NCBI RefSeq assembly: GCF_010731595.1
Contig: NZ_AP022582.1
Location: 372,001-436,000 of the forward strand
Direction: 5' to 3'
Source of the DNA: Mycobacterium seoulense
GTDB taxonomy: Bacteria; Actinomycetota; Actinomycetes; Mycobacteriales; Mycobacteriaceae
DNA: 64,000 nt
Shown: one piece after another, positions 1 to 10,262 of the stretch
Layout of the letters: each line of letters starts with the position of its first letter
Position numbering within the stretch: the stretch's first letter is position 1
Notes under the pieces: generated by a model
What the model saw: only the letters and a program-made list of their open reading frames with translations
The model's database searches: none
What the model was told of the DNA's origin: nothing
Made by a program: the position numbers and the translations under genes

Positions 1-1
1 C

Positions 2-1066
<1,065 letters not shown>

Positions 1067-1114
1067 GACGATAACGGCTTCAGCCGAAATTGGGCCGCAC
1101 CGCCCGGGCGGCTC

Positions 1115-1120
1115 TATGGT
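1115..1120 (+). promoter_or_regulatory. -10 hexamer TATGGT of the tetR gene (leaderless arrangement)
   Basis: TATGGT fits the mycobacterial -10 pattern TAnnnT and ends 7 bases before the ATG at 1128, so transcription would begin at or next to the start codon. No Shine-Dalgarno sequence is visible. No clear -35 was found. Confidence 0.4.
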
Positions 1121-1127
1121 GGGCGCT

Positions 1128-1724
1128 ATGACCCAGACGGCGGACCGCTTCACGCAGGAATCCCCGTGGTCGCCCCGCGAGGCCGAGATACTGGCGGTCA
1201 CGCTGCGGCTGCTGCAGGAACACGGATATGACCAGCTGACGATCGACGCGGTCGCCGCCGCCGCCCATGCGAGCAAGGCCACGGTGTATCGGCGCTGGCC
1301 TTCCAAGGCCGAATTGGTGTTGGCCGCCTTCATCGAAGGCGTCCGCCAGGTCGCGGTGGTGCCGAATACGGGCACGCTGCGCGGCGACCTCCTGAGGCTG
1401 GGGGAGATGATCTGCCAGGAGGGCGGCCGGCACGCGAGCACGATCCGCGCGGTGATGGTCGAGGTGTCGCGGCACTCAGCGCTCAACGACGCCTTACAGG
1501 AGCAATTCCTCACACAACGCAAGGCGTTGATTCAGCATGTGCTGCGGCAGGCCGTCGACCGCGGTGAGATCGGCGAGGACGCCATCACCGACGAGCTGTG
1601 GGATTTGTTGCCCGGGTATCTCATCTTCCGGTGCATCATCCCCGACCGTCCGCCCACCCGGCGCACCGTGCAGGCGCTCGTGGACGGGTTCCTGATCCCT
1701 GGGTTGACCAGAACCACCCGGTGA
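1128..1724 (+). CDS. TetR/AcrR-family transcriptional regulator
   Basis: A 198-residue TetR regulator. The N-terminal helix-turn-helix lies at about residues 37-62 (LTIDAVAAAAHASKATVYRR); the rest is the variable ligand-binding and dimerisation domain. The ATG at 1128 was chosen because the TetR domain begins just after it and a -10 hexamer sits 7 bases upstream; the frame stays open further upstream, but that stretch overlaps ligA and has no homology. It lies 170 bases before an mmpS-mmpL pair on the same strand. A perfect palindrome at 1785-1809 overlaps that pair's promoter, so the likely role is repression of the exporter. The ligand is unknown. Confidence 0.9.
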   Translation: MTQTADRFTQESPWSPREAEILAVTLRLLQEHGYDQLTIDAVAAAAHASKATVYRRWPSKAELVLAAFIEGVRQVAVVPNTGTLRGDLLRLGEMICQEGGRHASTIRAVMVEVSRHSALNDALQEQFLTQRKALIQHVLRQAVDRGEIGEDAITDELWDLLPGYLIFRCIIPDRPPTRRTVQALVDGFLIPGLTRTTR

Positions 1725-1780
1725 CGGCGAGGCCGGCGATGGGCAAGCCAACTTTCGCCGAATGTGTACGCGCGCGTCTC

Positions 1781-1809
1781 TTGTACAGTACGGTCCCGTA
1801 CCGTACTGT
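1781..1809 (+). promoter_or_regulatory. Promoter of mmpS-mmpL with overlapping palindromic operator
   Basis: TTGTAC (1781-1786) and TACTGT (1804-1809) form a -35/-10 pair with a 17-base spacer. A perfect inverted repeat covers nearly all of it: ACAGTACGGT (1785-1794) and ACCGTACTGT (1800-1809) around a 5-base centre. Its size and symmetry suit a TetR dimer, and the only regulator gene nearby is the TetR gene ending at 1724. Binding here would block RNA polymerase. That this TetR is the binder is inference. Confidence 0.75.
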
Positions 1810-1894
1810 CATAGCTGTCGATCGCGCCTAGGCGGGTCGGCAGCGGCCCTCGCACCGAGGGTGTCGTATCGCCCGATGATCGAAAGGTGAACGG

Positions 1895-2341
1895 GTGAAG
1901 GGGATTTCGGTGGCCGCCTTGGTAAGGCGACGGTGGATGGTGCTGGTCGCGGTGCTGGTGATCGCGCTCGCCGGGTTCGCCATCTACCGCCTGCATGGAA
2001 TCTTCGGCTCGCACGACAACACCTCGGCCAACAGCGGCCTGGCCAACGAAATCGTCCCGTTCAACCCCAAACGGGTGGTGCTCGAAGTCTTCGGCGCGCC
2101 CGGGGCCACCGCAACCATCAACTACCTTGATGTCAACGCCCAGCCGCAGCAAGTCAAGGACGCCGCGCTGCCGTGGTCGTTCACCATCACCACGACGGAG
2201 CCGGCCGTCCTCGGCAATGTCGTCGCGCAGGGCAACGGGGACACCCTCGGCTGCCGCATCACCGTCAACGGCGAAGTGAAAGACCAACGCACCGTTAACA
2301 AAGTCGACGCCTACACCTTCTGCCTGGACAAATCGGGATGA
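1895..2341 (+). CDS. MmpS-family membrane protein
   Basis: A 148-residue MmpS protein, the small accessory partner of MmpL transporters. One membrane helix spans about residues 14-31 after a basic N-terminus; the rest is a periplasmic beta-rich domain with the family's paired cysteines (C120 and C143). The GTG start at 1895 follows GAAAGGTGA. Its stop overlaps the mmpL start by four bases (ATGA), so the two are translationally coupled. In mycobacteria, MmpS4/MmpS5-type pairs help MmpL4/MmpL5 export siderophores and drugs. The exact subgroup cannot be set from one sequence, so no number is given. Confidence 0.92.
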   Translation: MKGISVAALVRRRWMVLVAVLVIALAGFAIYRLHGIFGSHDNTSANSGLANEIVPFNPKRVVLEVFGAPGATATINYLDVNAQPQQVKDAALPWSFTITTTEPAVLGNVVAQGNGDTLGCRITVNGEVKDQRTVNKVDAYTFCLDKSG

Positions 2342-5235
2342 GCAACCACGAACCGCCGCGGGGCGGCGTCCCGCGCACCATCCGCAGGCTGGCATTGCCC
2401 ATCCTGCTGTTCTGGGTGGCGCTGGCCGCGATCACCAACATCGCGGTGCCGCAGTTGGAAGAGGTTGGCAAGACGCACAATGTGGCGCTGAACTCGCCGG
2501 ACGCACCGTCGCTCAAGGCAATCAAGCGCATCGGTGAGAAGTTCCACGAGTTCGACACCGACAGCTCGGCCATGATCGTGCTGGAAGGCGACAAGCCGCT
2601 CGGCGCGGACGCACACCGTTTCTATGACGAGATGGTTCGCAAGCTCGAGCAGGACAAGAAGCACGTCGAGCATGTCCAGGACTACTGGGGCGACACCCTG
2701 ACCGCGGCGGGATCGCAGAGCAGTGACGGCAAGGCCGCTTATGTCCAGGTGAACCTCGCCGGCAATCAGGGTTCCGCGCTGGCCAACGAGGGCGTCGGCG
2801 CGATCCGCGACATTGTCGAGCGGCTGAAGCCGCCGCCCGGCGTCAAGGCCTATGTGACCGGCGCGGCGCCCCTGATCTCCGATCAGTTCGACGTCGGCAG
2901 CAAGGGGACCGCGAAGGTCACCACGATCACCATCGGGGTGATCGCCCTGATGCTGTTCTTCGTTTACCGGTCGGTGCTGACCACCCTGCTGGTGCTCGCC
3001 ACGGTCCTGATCGAGATGTCGGCCGCACGAGGCCTGGTCGCGTTTCTCGGAAACGCCGGAGTCATCGGGTTGTCGACCTATGCGACGAACCTGTTGACGC
3101 TGTTGGTGATTGCCGCGGGCACCGACTACGCGATCTTCTTCGTAGGCCGCTACCAGGAAGCGCGCGGGACCGGTGAGGACCGCGAAAAAGCTTTCTACAC
3201 CATGTATCACGGCACGACGCACATCGTCTTGGGGTCCGGGCTCACCGTGGCCGGCGCGGTCGCCTGCCTGAGCTTCACCCGCCTGCCGTACTTCCAGAGC
3301 CTGGGCATACCGGCCGCGTTGGGCATCCTGGTCGCCCTTTTCGCCGCGCTCACCCTGGGGCCGGCGATCCTCACCTTGGGCGGCAAGGCAGGCGTCTTCG
3401 ACCCCAAGCGCGCGATCAGAACCCGCGGATGGCGGCGGATCGGGACCGCCATCGTCCGCTGGCCGGGCGCGGTTCTCGCGGCGGCCTGTGCGCTGGCCCT
3501 GGTCGGACTCATCGCCTTGCCCGGATACAAGACCAGCTACGACACCCGTCCCTACATGCCCGCGAGCGCGCCGGCCAATGTCGGGTACACCGCCGCCGAG
3601 AAGCATTTCTCGCGGGCCCGGCTGGAGCCCGAATTGCTGATGGTCGAGACCGACCACGACATGCGTAACCCGGAAAGCATGCTCATCCTGGACAAGGTGG
3701 CCAAGGCCGTGTTTCACGTCCCCGGCGTCGCGCAGGTGCAGACAATCACGCGCCCCCTGGGCACCCCGCTCGTCCACAGTTCGCTCGCCTTCGTGGTCAG
3801 CAATTCCAGCGCGGCGCAGCAGGAAAACCTGACGTACCAACGAGATCGGGCCGAAGACGCCCTCAAGCAGGCCAACGAACTGAACAAGACCATCAACATC
3901 CTGAGGCAGCAGTACGTGTTGCAGCAGCAGCTTGCCGGCACCACCCACGACGAGACTCAAAGCTTTCATGACACCCTCGGCACGATCCAGGATCTGCGCG
4001 ACAAGATCGCGAACTTCGACGACTTCTTCCGCCCCGTCCGCAGCTACTTCTATTGGGAGAGGCACTGTTACGACATTCCCGTGTGCTTCGCGTTCAGATC
4101 ACTCTTCGACGCGCTCGACGGCATCGACCAACTCACGGAGAAGTTCGAAAGCCTCACGGCTTCGCTGGATAAGCTCGACGCGCTGCAGCCGAAACTGGTG
4201 GCGCTGATACCGCCGCAGATCGACAGTCAGCAGACCAATCGGGATCTGACGCTGGCCAATTACGCCACGCTGTCCGGCATTTACGCGCAGACGGCGGCCG
4301 CGATCGACAACGCCACGGCTCTGGGGCGGGCCTTCGACGCCGCGAAGAACGACGATACGTTCTACCTGCCTCCCGAGGTTTTCAACAACCCCGACTTCAA
4401 GCGTGGGCTCAAACTGTTCCTCTCGCCCGACGGTAAGGCCGCCCGCATGATCGTCACCCACGAAGGCGATCCCGCGACGCCCGAGGGCATTTCGCACATC
4501 GATCCAATGGCCAAGGCTGCGCACGAGGCCCTGAAGGGCACGCCGATGGCGAGCGCGGGGGTCTATCTCGGTGGGACCGCCTCGACGTATAAGGACATCC
4601 AGGACGGCGCCAAGTACGACCTGATGATCGTGGCGTTTGCGGCCTTGAGTCTCATCCTGCTGATCATGATGATCATCACGCGCAGCCTGATCGCCGCGCT
4701 TGTCATCGTGGGCACCGTGGCCCTGTCGCTGGGCGCCTCGTTCGGGTTGTCAGTCCTGGTGTGGCAGTACCTCTTCGGCATCCAGTTGTATTGGGTCGTG
4801 CTCGCGCTTGCCGTGATCCTGCTGCTGGCGGTCGGATCCGACTACAACCTGCTGTTGATATCCCGGTTCAAGGAAGAAGTCCATGCCGGCGTGAACACCG
4901 GCATCATCCGGGCGATGGCGGGCTCCGGGTCGGTGGTCACCTCGGCCGGCATCGTCTTCGCCGTCACCATGTGTGCGTTCGTCTTCAGCGGTTTCCAGGT
5001 TCTCGGTCAGATCGGCACGACTATCGGCCTCGGCTTGCTGTTCGACACGCTGATCGTGCGTTCATTCATGACGCCTTCCGTCGCAAGGATTCTCGGTCGG
5101 TGGTTCTGGTGGCCGCAACGGGTTCGTCCCCGTCCGGCCAGCACCATGCTGCGGCCGTACGGGCCGCGACCCGCGGTGCGCCAGCTGCTGCTGTGGGAAG
5201 ACGGCGACCCCGTGGTGGCCGCGAAAGCCCACTAG
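2338..5235 (+). CDS. MmpL-family RND transporter
   Basis: A 965-residue resistance-nodulation-division exporter of the MmpL family. The N-terminal helix is followed by the first periplasmic domain and a five-helix bundle. Proton-relay Asp-Tyr pairs lie in GTDYAIFF (D263, Y264) and GSDYNLLL (D835, Y836). Between the two halves, at about residues 490-640, is a long helical insertion with heptad-like Leu/Gln spacing and two cysteines (C577 and C583), the coiled-coil domain seen in MmpL4/MmpL5-type proteins that work with MmpS. It overlaps mmpS by four bases and ends directly against the convergent ACT-domain gene with no gap. The substrate could be a lipid, siderophore or drug; the sequence does not say which. 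Confidence 0.93.
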   Translation: MSNHEPPRGGVPRTIRRLALPILLFWVALAAITNIAVPQLEEVGKTHNVALNSPDAPSLKAIKRIGEKFHEFDTDSSAMIVLEGDKPLGADAHRFYDEMVRKLEQDKKHVEHVQDYWGDTLTAAGSQSSDGKAAYVQVNLAGNQGSALANEGVGAIRDIVERLKPPPGVKAYVTGAAPLISDQFDVGSKGTAKVTTITIGVIALMLFFVYRSVLTTLLVLATVLIEMSAARGLVAFLGNAGVIGLSTYATNLLTLLVIAAGTDYAIFFVGRYQEARGTGEDREKAFYTMYHGTTHIVLGSGLTVAGAVACLSFTRLPYFQSLGIPAALGILVALFAALTLGPAILTLGGKAGVFDPKRAIRTRGWRRIGTAIVRWPGAVLAAACALALVGLIALPGYKTSYDTRPYMPASAPANVGYTAAEKHFSRARLEPELLMVETDHDMRNPESMLILDKVAKAVFHVPGVAQVQTITRPLGTPLVHSSLAFVVSNSSAAQQENLTYQRDRAEDALKQANELNKTINILRQQYVLQQQLAGTTHDETQSFHDTLGTIQDLRDKIANFDDFFRPVRSYFYWERHCYDIPVCFAFRSLFDALDGIDQLTEKFESLTASLDKLDALQPKLVALIPPQIDSQQTNRDLTLANYATLSGIYAQTAAAIDNATALGRAFDAAKNDDTFYLPPEVFNNPDFKRGLKLFLSPDGKAARMIVTHEGDPATPEGISHIDPMAKAAHEALKGTPMASAGVYLGGTASTYKDIQDGAKYDLMIVAFAALSLILLIMMIITRSLIAALVIVGTVALSLGASFGLSVLVWQYLFGIQLYWVVLALAVILLLAVGSDYNLLLISRFKEEVHAGVNTGIIRAMAGSGSVVTSAGIVFAVTMCAFVFSGFQVLGQIGTTIGLGLLFDTLIVRSFMTPSVARILGRWFWWPQRVRPRPASTMLRPYGPRPAVRQLLLWEDGDPVVAAKAH

Positions 5236-5892
5236 CTAGCGCAGCATCGTGGCCACGATCCCGGCCAGGTAACCCAGGCGGGCCACCTCCGACGGCCGGA
5301 ATTCGGGGCCAGGGCGGCCCAGCACCACCGCCGTGTGCGGATCGCCCAGCGGGGCCGCGACCATCGTGGTGTCCATCTCGCGCCACGCCTGCGGCACCCA
5401 GTCGCCGGTGCTGTCCAGCGTCGCGGCGCGGTCGATGGGCAGCCAGGGGGCCGAATCCGCCGGCGTCTCCGGCGTGCCCGGGCTGGAGGCCAGGCGCTGC
5501 AGCTCGTCGCCCGAGCTGCGCAGCACGGTGCACCAGCTGACGCGCAGCACCCGGGGCGCCTCGTTGGCCAAGACCTGTAACCGGGACGCGTTGTCGACGG
5601 CCGCGGCGACGTGGTCGAGCAGCTCCAGCTCGCGATGCGCTTCCAGCAACCCGGTGTGCGGACGCACGCTGTCCACCCGCACACCCGAAAGCGCTTCCGC
5701 GGCGGTGATCAGCGTGTCCGGCATCGCCCCCGGCGGCAGCTCGATGACCAGGTCGTCGATCGCGTACCCCGAGCTGCGCTCCACCACGTCGAGGGACAAG
5801 ATGTCGGCTCCCACCGAACCGAGCGCCACCGCCAGCGAGCCCAGGCTGCCGGGGCGGTCGACCAGCTCGATGCGCAACAGATACGACGGCAC
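5236..5892 (-). CDS. ACT-domain protein (Rv3013 homolog)
   Basis: A 218-residue protein with an N-terminal ACT domain ([18 protein letters not shown], followed by ILSLDVVE) and a C-terminal region without a recognised fold. ACT domains usually bind amino acids and act as sensors. The length with a GTG start at 5892 equals that of the M. tuberculosis homolog as I recall it; an ATG at 5928 would add 12 residues. It is divergent from gatC across about 120 bases and convergent with mmpL. The function is unknown; a role in sensing amino acids next to the gatCAB amidotransferase genes is only a suggestion. Confidence 0.85.
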   Translation of the reverse strand: MPSYLLRIELVDRPGSLGSLAVALGSVGADILSLDVVERSSGYAIDDLVIELPPGAMPDTLITAAEALSGVRVDSVRPHTGLLEAHRELELLDHVAAAVDNASRLQVLANEAPRVLRVSWCTVLRSSGDELQRLASSPGTPETPADSAPWLPIDRAATLDSTGDWVPQAWREMDTTMVAAPLGDPHTAVVLGRPGPEFRPSEVARLGYLAGIVATMLR

Positions 5893-5995
5893 GGCCAACA
5901 CTGTTACACAGCGACGCGTCGACGGCATTTCGGCTCGGGATGGCGGGTGACGCCCGCCGGGCCCGAGTGGCCGGAGGTCGCCCGGACAAGGGCGT

Positions 5996-6001
5996 TAGGC
6001 T
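5996..6001 (+). promoter_or_regulatory. -10 hexamer TAGGCT of gatC (leaderless arrangement)
   Basis: TAGGCT ends 8 bases before the GTG of gatC, so transcription would start at the codon or one base away. There is no Shine-Dalgarno sequence. No good -35 is visible. Confidence 0.4.
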
Positions 6002-6009
6002 TTCCTGTC

Positions 6010-6309
6010 GTGTCTCAAATCTCCCGCGACGAGGTGGCGCACCTGGCCCGGCTGTCGCGCCTGGCGCTGACCGACAGCGAGCTGGACAGCTTCGCTGGTC
6101 AGCTTGACGCCATCCTGACCCACGTCAGCCAGGTACAGGCCGTCGACGTCACCGGCGTCGAAGCGACCGGCAACCCACTGAAGGACGTGAACGTCACCCG
6201 CCCGGACCGGCCGGCCCCCTGCCTGACCCAGGCCGAGGCGCTGGCCGAGGCGCCCGAGGCCGCCGACGGCCGCTTCGCGGTGCCGCAGATCCTGGGGGAC
6301 AGCGAGTGA
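6010..6309 (+). CDS. gatC: Aspartyl/glutamyl-tRNA amidotransferase subunit C
   Basis: The 99-residue GatC subunit of the GatCAB amidotransferase, which converts misacylated Glu-tRNA(Gln) and Asp-tRNA(Asn) to the correct amides. GatC wraps around GatA and GatB and stabilises the complex. The typical start [15 protein letters not shown] and the repeated helical pattern are present. GTG at 6010 gives the family's usual length and is preceded by a leaderless-type -10. The stop overlaps the GTG start of gatA (GTGA). Confidence 0.96.
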   Translation: MSQISRDEVAHLARLSRLALTDSELDSFAGQLDAILTHVSQVQAVDVTGVEATGNPLKDVNVTRPDRPAPCLTQAEALAEAPEAADGRFAVPQILGDSE

Positions 6310-7787
6310 ACGAGATCATCCGGTCCGACGCCGCGACCTTGGCCGCCGGGATCGCCGCCAGGGAGCTGTCGTCGGTCGAGGTCACCCAGGCGTGCCTGGA
6401 CCAGATCGCGGCGACCGACAACAGGTACCACGCCTTCCTGCACGTCGCCGCCGACGAGGCGCTCGCCGCGGCGGCCGTCGTCGACGAGGCGGTGGCCGCG
6501 GGGGAACGGCTGCCGTCGCCGCTGGCGGGGGTGCCGCTGGCGCTCAAGGACGTCTTCACCACCGTCGACATGCCCACCACCTGCGGCTCCAAGATCCTCG
6601 AGGGCTGGCGCTCCCCCTACGACGCCACCGTCACCGCGCGGTTGCGCGCCGCGGGCATCCCGATCCTCGGCAAGACCAACATGGACGAGTTCGCGATGGG
6701 TTCGTCGACGGAGAACTCGGCCTACGGCCCGACCCGCAACCCGTGGAACCTGGACCGCGTGCCCGGCGGCTCCGGGGGAGGCAGCGCGGCGGCGCTGGCC
6801 GCGTTCCAGGCGCCGCTGGCCATCGGATCCGACACCGGCGGCTCCATCCGGCAGCCGGCGGCGCTGACCGCGACGGTCGGTGTCAAACCGACCTACGGCA
6901 CCGTGTCGCGCTACGGCCTGGTGGCGTGTGCGTCGTCGCTGGACCAGGGCGGCCCGTGTGCGCGGACCGTGCTGGACACCGCGCTGCTGCATGAGGTGAT
7001 CGCCGGGCACGATCACCGCGACTCCACGTCCGTCGAAGCGGCAATCCCCGACGTCGTCGGCGCCGCCAAAGCCGGCGCGGCCGGCGACCTCAAGGGTGTG
7101 CGCGTCGGAGTTGTGAAGCAGCTGCGCGGCGACGGCTACCAGCCGGGCGTGCTTGCCTCGTTCGAGGCCGCCGTGAAGCGGCTGACCGAACTGGGCGCCG
7201 AGGTGAGCGAAGTCGACTGCCCGCACTTCGAATACGCGCTGGCCGCCTACTACCTGATCCTGCCGTCGGAGGTGTCGAGCAACCTGGCGCGCTTCGACGC
7301 GATGCGCTACGGGCTGCGCGTCGGTGACGACGGGACGCACAGCGCCGAGGAGGTGATGGCGCTGACCCGGGCCGCCGGTTTCGGGCCGGAAGTCAAGCGC
7401 CGCATCATGATCGGCACCTACGCGCTGTCGGCCGGTTACTACGACGCCTATTACAACCAGGCGCAGAAGGTGCGCACGCTGATCGCGCGCGACCTCGACA
7501 GGGCGTACGAGTCCGTCGACGTGGTCGTGTCGCCCGCGACTCCGACCACCGCCTTCGGCCTGGGCGAGAAGGTGGACGATCCGCTGGCGATGTACCTGTT
7601 CGACCTGTGCACGCTGCCGCTGAACCTCGCCGGCCACTGCGGCATGTCGGTGCCGTCGGGACTGTCACCGGATGACGGTCTCCCGGTGGGCCTGCAGATC
7701 ATGGCGCCCGCGCTGGCCGATGACCGCCTGTACCGGGTGGGCGCCGCCTACGAGGCCGCGCGCGGACCGCTGCCGAGCGCGATCTAG
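6306..7787 (+). CDS. gatA: Aspartyl/glutamyl-tRNA amidotransferase subunit A
   Basis: The 493-residue catalytic amidase subunit of GatCAB; it releases ammonia from glutamine for transfer to the misacylated tRNA on GatB. The amidase signature triad is visible: K81 (ALKDVF), cis-S156 (GGSGGGS) and nucleophile S180 ([10 protein letters not shown]). The start overlaps the gatC stop by four bases. pfkA follows 45 bases later and an unrelated ATPase gene separates these genes from gatB. A dedicated tRNA-Gln and a discriminating gltX also lie in the window, as expected for an organism that makes Gln-tRNA by the indirect route. Confidence 0.97.
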   Translation: MNEIIRSDAATLAAGIAARELSSVEVTQACLDQIAATDNRYHAFLHVAADEALAAAAVVDEAVAAGERLPSPLAGVPLALKDVFTTVDMPTTCGSKILEGWRSPYDATVTARLRAAGIPILGKTNMDEFAMGSSTENSAYGPTRNPWNLDRVPGGSGGGSAAALAAFQAPLAIGSDTGGSIRQPAALTATVGVKPTYGTVSRYGLVACASSLDQGGPCARTVLDTALLHEVIAGHDHRDSTSVEAAIPDVVGAAKAGAAGDLKGVRVGVVKQLRGDGYQPGVLASFEAAVKRLTELGAEVSEVDCPHFEYALAAYYLILPSEVSSNLARFDAMRYGLRVGDDGTHSAEEVMALTRAAGFGPEVKRRIMIGTYALSAGYYDAYYNQAQKVRTLIARDLDRAYESVDVVVSPATPTTAFGLGEKVDDPLAMYLFDLCTLPLNLAGHCGMSVPSGLSPDDGLPVGLQIMAPALADDRLYRVGAAYEAARGPLPSAI

Positions 7788-7832
7788 CCGTCTGCGCGGC
7801 GCGGCGGGTCATCCGCAGGGCAAGATAAGGGC

Positions 7833-8864
7833 ATGCGGATCGGAGTTCTCACCGGAGGCGGCGACTGCCCGGGGCTGAACGCCGTCATCCGGGCTGTGGT
7901 GCGCACCTGCGACGCCCGGTACGGCTCGTCGGTGGTCGGCTTCCAGGACGGGTGGCGCGGGTTACTGGAGAACCGGCGCATCCAACTGCACAACGACGAC
8001 CGCAACGACCGGCTGTTGGCCAAGGGCGGCACGATGCTGGGCACCGCCCGGGTGCATCCCGACAAGTTGCGTGCCGGGCTGGACCAGATCAAGCAAACCC
8101 TGGACGACAACGGCATCGACGTGCTCATCCCGATCGGCGGGGAAGGAACCCTGACCGCCGCGCACTGGCTGTCGGAGGAGAACGTTCCCGTCGTCGGTGT
8201 GCCGAAGACCATCGACAACGACATCGATTGCACCGACGTCACTTTCGGTCACGACACCGCCTTGACCGTGGCCACCGACGCGATCGACCGGTTGCACAGC
8301 ACCGCCGAATCGCACCAGCGGGTGATGCTCGTGGAAGTGATGGGCCGGCACGCGGGCTGGATCGCGCTGAACTCCGGGCTGGCCTCCGGCGCGCACATGA
8401 CCCTCATTCCCGAGCAGCCCTTCGACGTCGAGGAGGTGTGCCGGCTGGTCAAACGGCGCTTCCAGCGCGGGGATTCGCATTTCATCTGCGTGGTCGCCGA
8501 GGGCGCTAAACCCATCCCGGGCTCGATCTCGTTGCGCGAGGGCGGAGTCGACGAATTCGGTCACGAGCGTTTCACCGGCGTGGCCGCCCAGTTGGCCGTC
8601 GAGGTGGAAAAGCGGATCAACAAGGAAGTGCGGGTGACCGTGCTGGGCCACGTCCAGCGGGGCGGGACCCCGACGGCCTACGACCGGGTGCTCGCCACCC
8701 GGTTCGGCGTCAACGCGGCCGACGCCGCGCACGCGGGGGAATACGGTCAGATGGTGTCGCTGCGCGGGCAGGACATCGGCCGGGTGGCGCTGGCCGACGC
8801 CGTGCGCCAGCTCAAGCTCGTGCCCGAAAGTCGCTACGACGACGCCGCCGCCTTCTTCGGTTAA
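7833..8864 (+). CDS. pfkA: 6-phosphofructokinase
   Basis: A 343-residue phosphofructokinase that phosphorylates fructose 6-phosphate in glycolysis. The nucleotide loop [14 protein letters not shown] opens the protein; [13 protein letters not shown] and GHVQRGG are the other core motifs. The residue after the acidic position in GGEGT is glycine, as in ATP-dependent enzymes, while PKTIDND carries the lysine usual in pyrophosphate-dependent ones; this mixed pattern is known from actinobacterial PFKs. The ATG at 7833 follows GGGCAAG. It lies between gatA and the MinD-like gene. Confidence 0.96.
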   Translation: MRIGVLTGGGDCPGLNAVIRAVVRTCDARYGSSVVGFQDGWRGLLENRRIQLHNDDRNDRLLAKGGTMLGTARVHPDKLRAGLDQIKQTLDDNGIDVLIPIGGEGTLTAAHWLSEENVPVVGVPKTIDNDIDCTDVTFGHDTALTVATDAIDRLHSTAESHQRVMLVEVMGRHAGWIALNSGLASGAHMTLIPEQPFDVEEVCRLVKRRFQRGDSHFICVVAEGAKPIPGSISLREGGVDEFGHERFTGVAAQLAVEVEKRINKEVRVTVLGHVQRGGTPTAYDRVLATRFGVNAADAAHAGEYGQMVSLRGQDIGRVALADAVRQLKLVPESRYDDAAAFFG

Positions 8865-9022
8865 CCCCAGGTGGATCCGGCAAACGACGGGTGGCGCCCA
8901 GCTGGCCCCGACCCGGCTCCCGGCTGACCAAGGGCTGAATCTGCGCACCCCTTGACCAGCCGCGGACCGATTGGGGCAGATTCGTGGTTTCCCGACGGGT
9001 TCCCAGCGGTTATACGGGGGAG

Positions 9023-10228
9023 GTGAGCAACCGCGGTTCGATTCGCGGAGTCGTTCAGCAACCCGCGGCGTCGACGGGGCCACCGGGCCCGCCGGTCGGT
9101 CCCCCGCGTTCGCCCGGTCGGCGCGTCGACGCCGATCCGGCGCCCGCCACGGTGGCCCAGCCCCAGCGCTCGGATCCGGCCATCCGCCGGCCGCCGTTTC
9201 GGCCGCCCCCGCCCCCGCGTCCACCCGCGCCCGCCCCCGTGACGCGGGCCCCCTCCCGGCCGCGACCGTCGCCACTGCCGGGTGGGATGGCCCTGGACGG
9301 GCTTGACCAGCAGGGGGGCGAGGGTTCCTCCAGGTTCAACTGGCGTGACGTGGTCCACCGCGTGACCGGCGTCGATGTGGGCCCCGGCAAGGACGCGCGG
9401 TATCAGGAAGAACTGCGCAACCGCATCCGCGCGGCGCTGGGCGGCGCGTTCCCCGTCGGCGTCCTCAACCTCAAAGGCGGCGTCGGCAAGACCGCGGTGG
9501 TGGAGGCGCTGGGGTCGACGTTTGCCGCGGTGCGCCACGACCGGGTCATCGCCGTCGACATCGACGCCGGCGACCTCCCCGAGCGGCACGGCCGTCCTAA
9601 CTCACTGGGCATGGCCGACCTGCTCTGCGGCAAGGCGATCACCAGTTATGCGGACGTCCGCGCGCACACCTACATGAACAATTTCGGTCTGGAAGTGCTC
9701 GGATTGCCGGATTACGCGCACACCGACTGGCGGCTCGAGCGTCACGACGTGGTCAAGGCGTTTTCGCTCTTGCGAAACCACTATTCCGTGGTGCTGGTGG
9801 ACTGCGCCAAGGCGCTGAATTCGGGTGTGATGGAAGCGGTCCTGCCGGAGGTGCGGGCGCTGGTCGTGGTGACGAGCACCTCGATCGATGCGATACGAAA
9901 GACCGCTACCACGCTGGATTGGTTGGGCAACAACGGATATCAGGTGTTGGTGCGGTCGACGATACTTGCGATCAACCACGTCGAGCCGGCGAAGGTGGAG
10001 CTGCTGGCCGCCAAGGAACTCGAGCGATTGTCCGCGCGCGTGGCCGCGACGGTGGTGCTGCCGTTCGACCGGCACATACACGACGGCAAACAGATCGAGC
10101 TGGATCGACTGAGCAAGGAGAGCCGGCGCAGCTACCTTGAGATGGCGGCCGTGCTGGCCGAGATGTTCCCCGGCAGGGACGAGGAGCGCGCCCGGCTCCC
10201 GCGACCGCGCTCGCCGCACTGGCCCTGA
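9023..10228 (+). CDS. MinD/ParA-like ATPase with proline-rich N-terminus
   Basis: A protein of about 401 residues. The first ~95 residues are very rich in Pro, Arg and Ala (runs such as [18 protein letters not shown]). A deviant Walker A motif KGGVGKT begins near residue 151, followed by [14 protein letters not shown] and [13 protein letters not shown], typical of the MinD/ParA/Soj superfamily. The architecture resembles mycobacterial EspI-type proteins of ESX loci, but no ESX gene is nearby. GTG at 9023 follows GGGGGAG; GTG at 8984 would add 13 residues. It sits between pfkA and gatB, where M. tuberculosis has no gene as I recall. Not a plasmid ParA pair: no ParB or parS-like gene is adjacent. 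The function is unknown. Confidence 0.85.
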   Translation: MSNRGSIRGVVQQPAASTGPPGPPVGPPRSPGRRVDADPAPATVAQPQRSDPAIRRPPFRPPPPPRPPAPAPVTRAPSRPRPSPLPGGMALDGLDQQGGEGSSRFNWRDVVHRVTGVDVGPGKDARYQEELRNRIRAALGGAFPVGVLNLKGGVGKTAVVEALGSTFAAVRHDRVIAVDIDAGDLPERHGRPNSLGMADLLCGKAITSYADVRAHTYMNNFGLEVLGLPDYAHTDWRLERHDVVKAFSLLRNHYSVVLVDCAKALNSGVMEAVLPEVRALVVVTSTSIDAIRKTATTLDWLGNNGYQVLVRSTILAINHVEPAKVELLAAKELERLSARVAATVVLPFDRHIHDGKQIELDRLSKESRRSYLEMAAVLAEMFPGRDEERARLPRPRSPHWP

Positions 10229-10249
10229 TACCGTCCCGACTCCGCCGTC

Positions 10250-10255
10250 TACGAT
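10250..10255 (+). promoter_or_regulatory. -10 hexamer TACGAT of gatB (leaderless arrangement)
   Basis: TACGAT ends 7 bases before the ATG of gatB, so gatB probably has its own leaderless transcript despite lying only 34 bases after the upstream ATPase gene. No Shine-Dalgarno is visible. Confidence 0.45.
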
Positions 10256-10262
10256 CGACGGC

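Noticed and set aside
2311..4065. A 584-codon minus-strand frame opposite mmpL
   Set aside because: Antisense shadow of a clear MmpL; low-complexity Asp/Gly/Arg translation, no start signals.
9023..10228. The MinD-like gene as a plasmid or prophage partition ParA
   Set aside because: No ParB, parS-like repeats, integrase or replication genes are adjacent, and flanking genes are core housekeeping.
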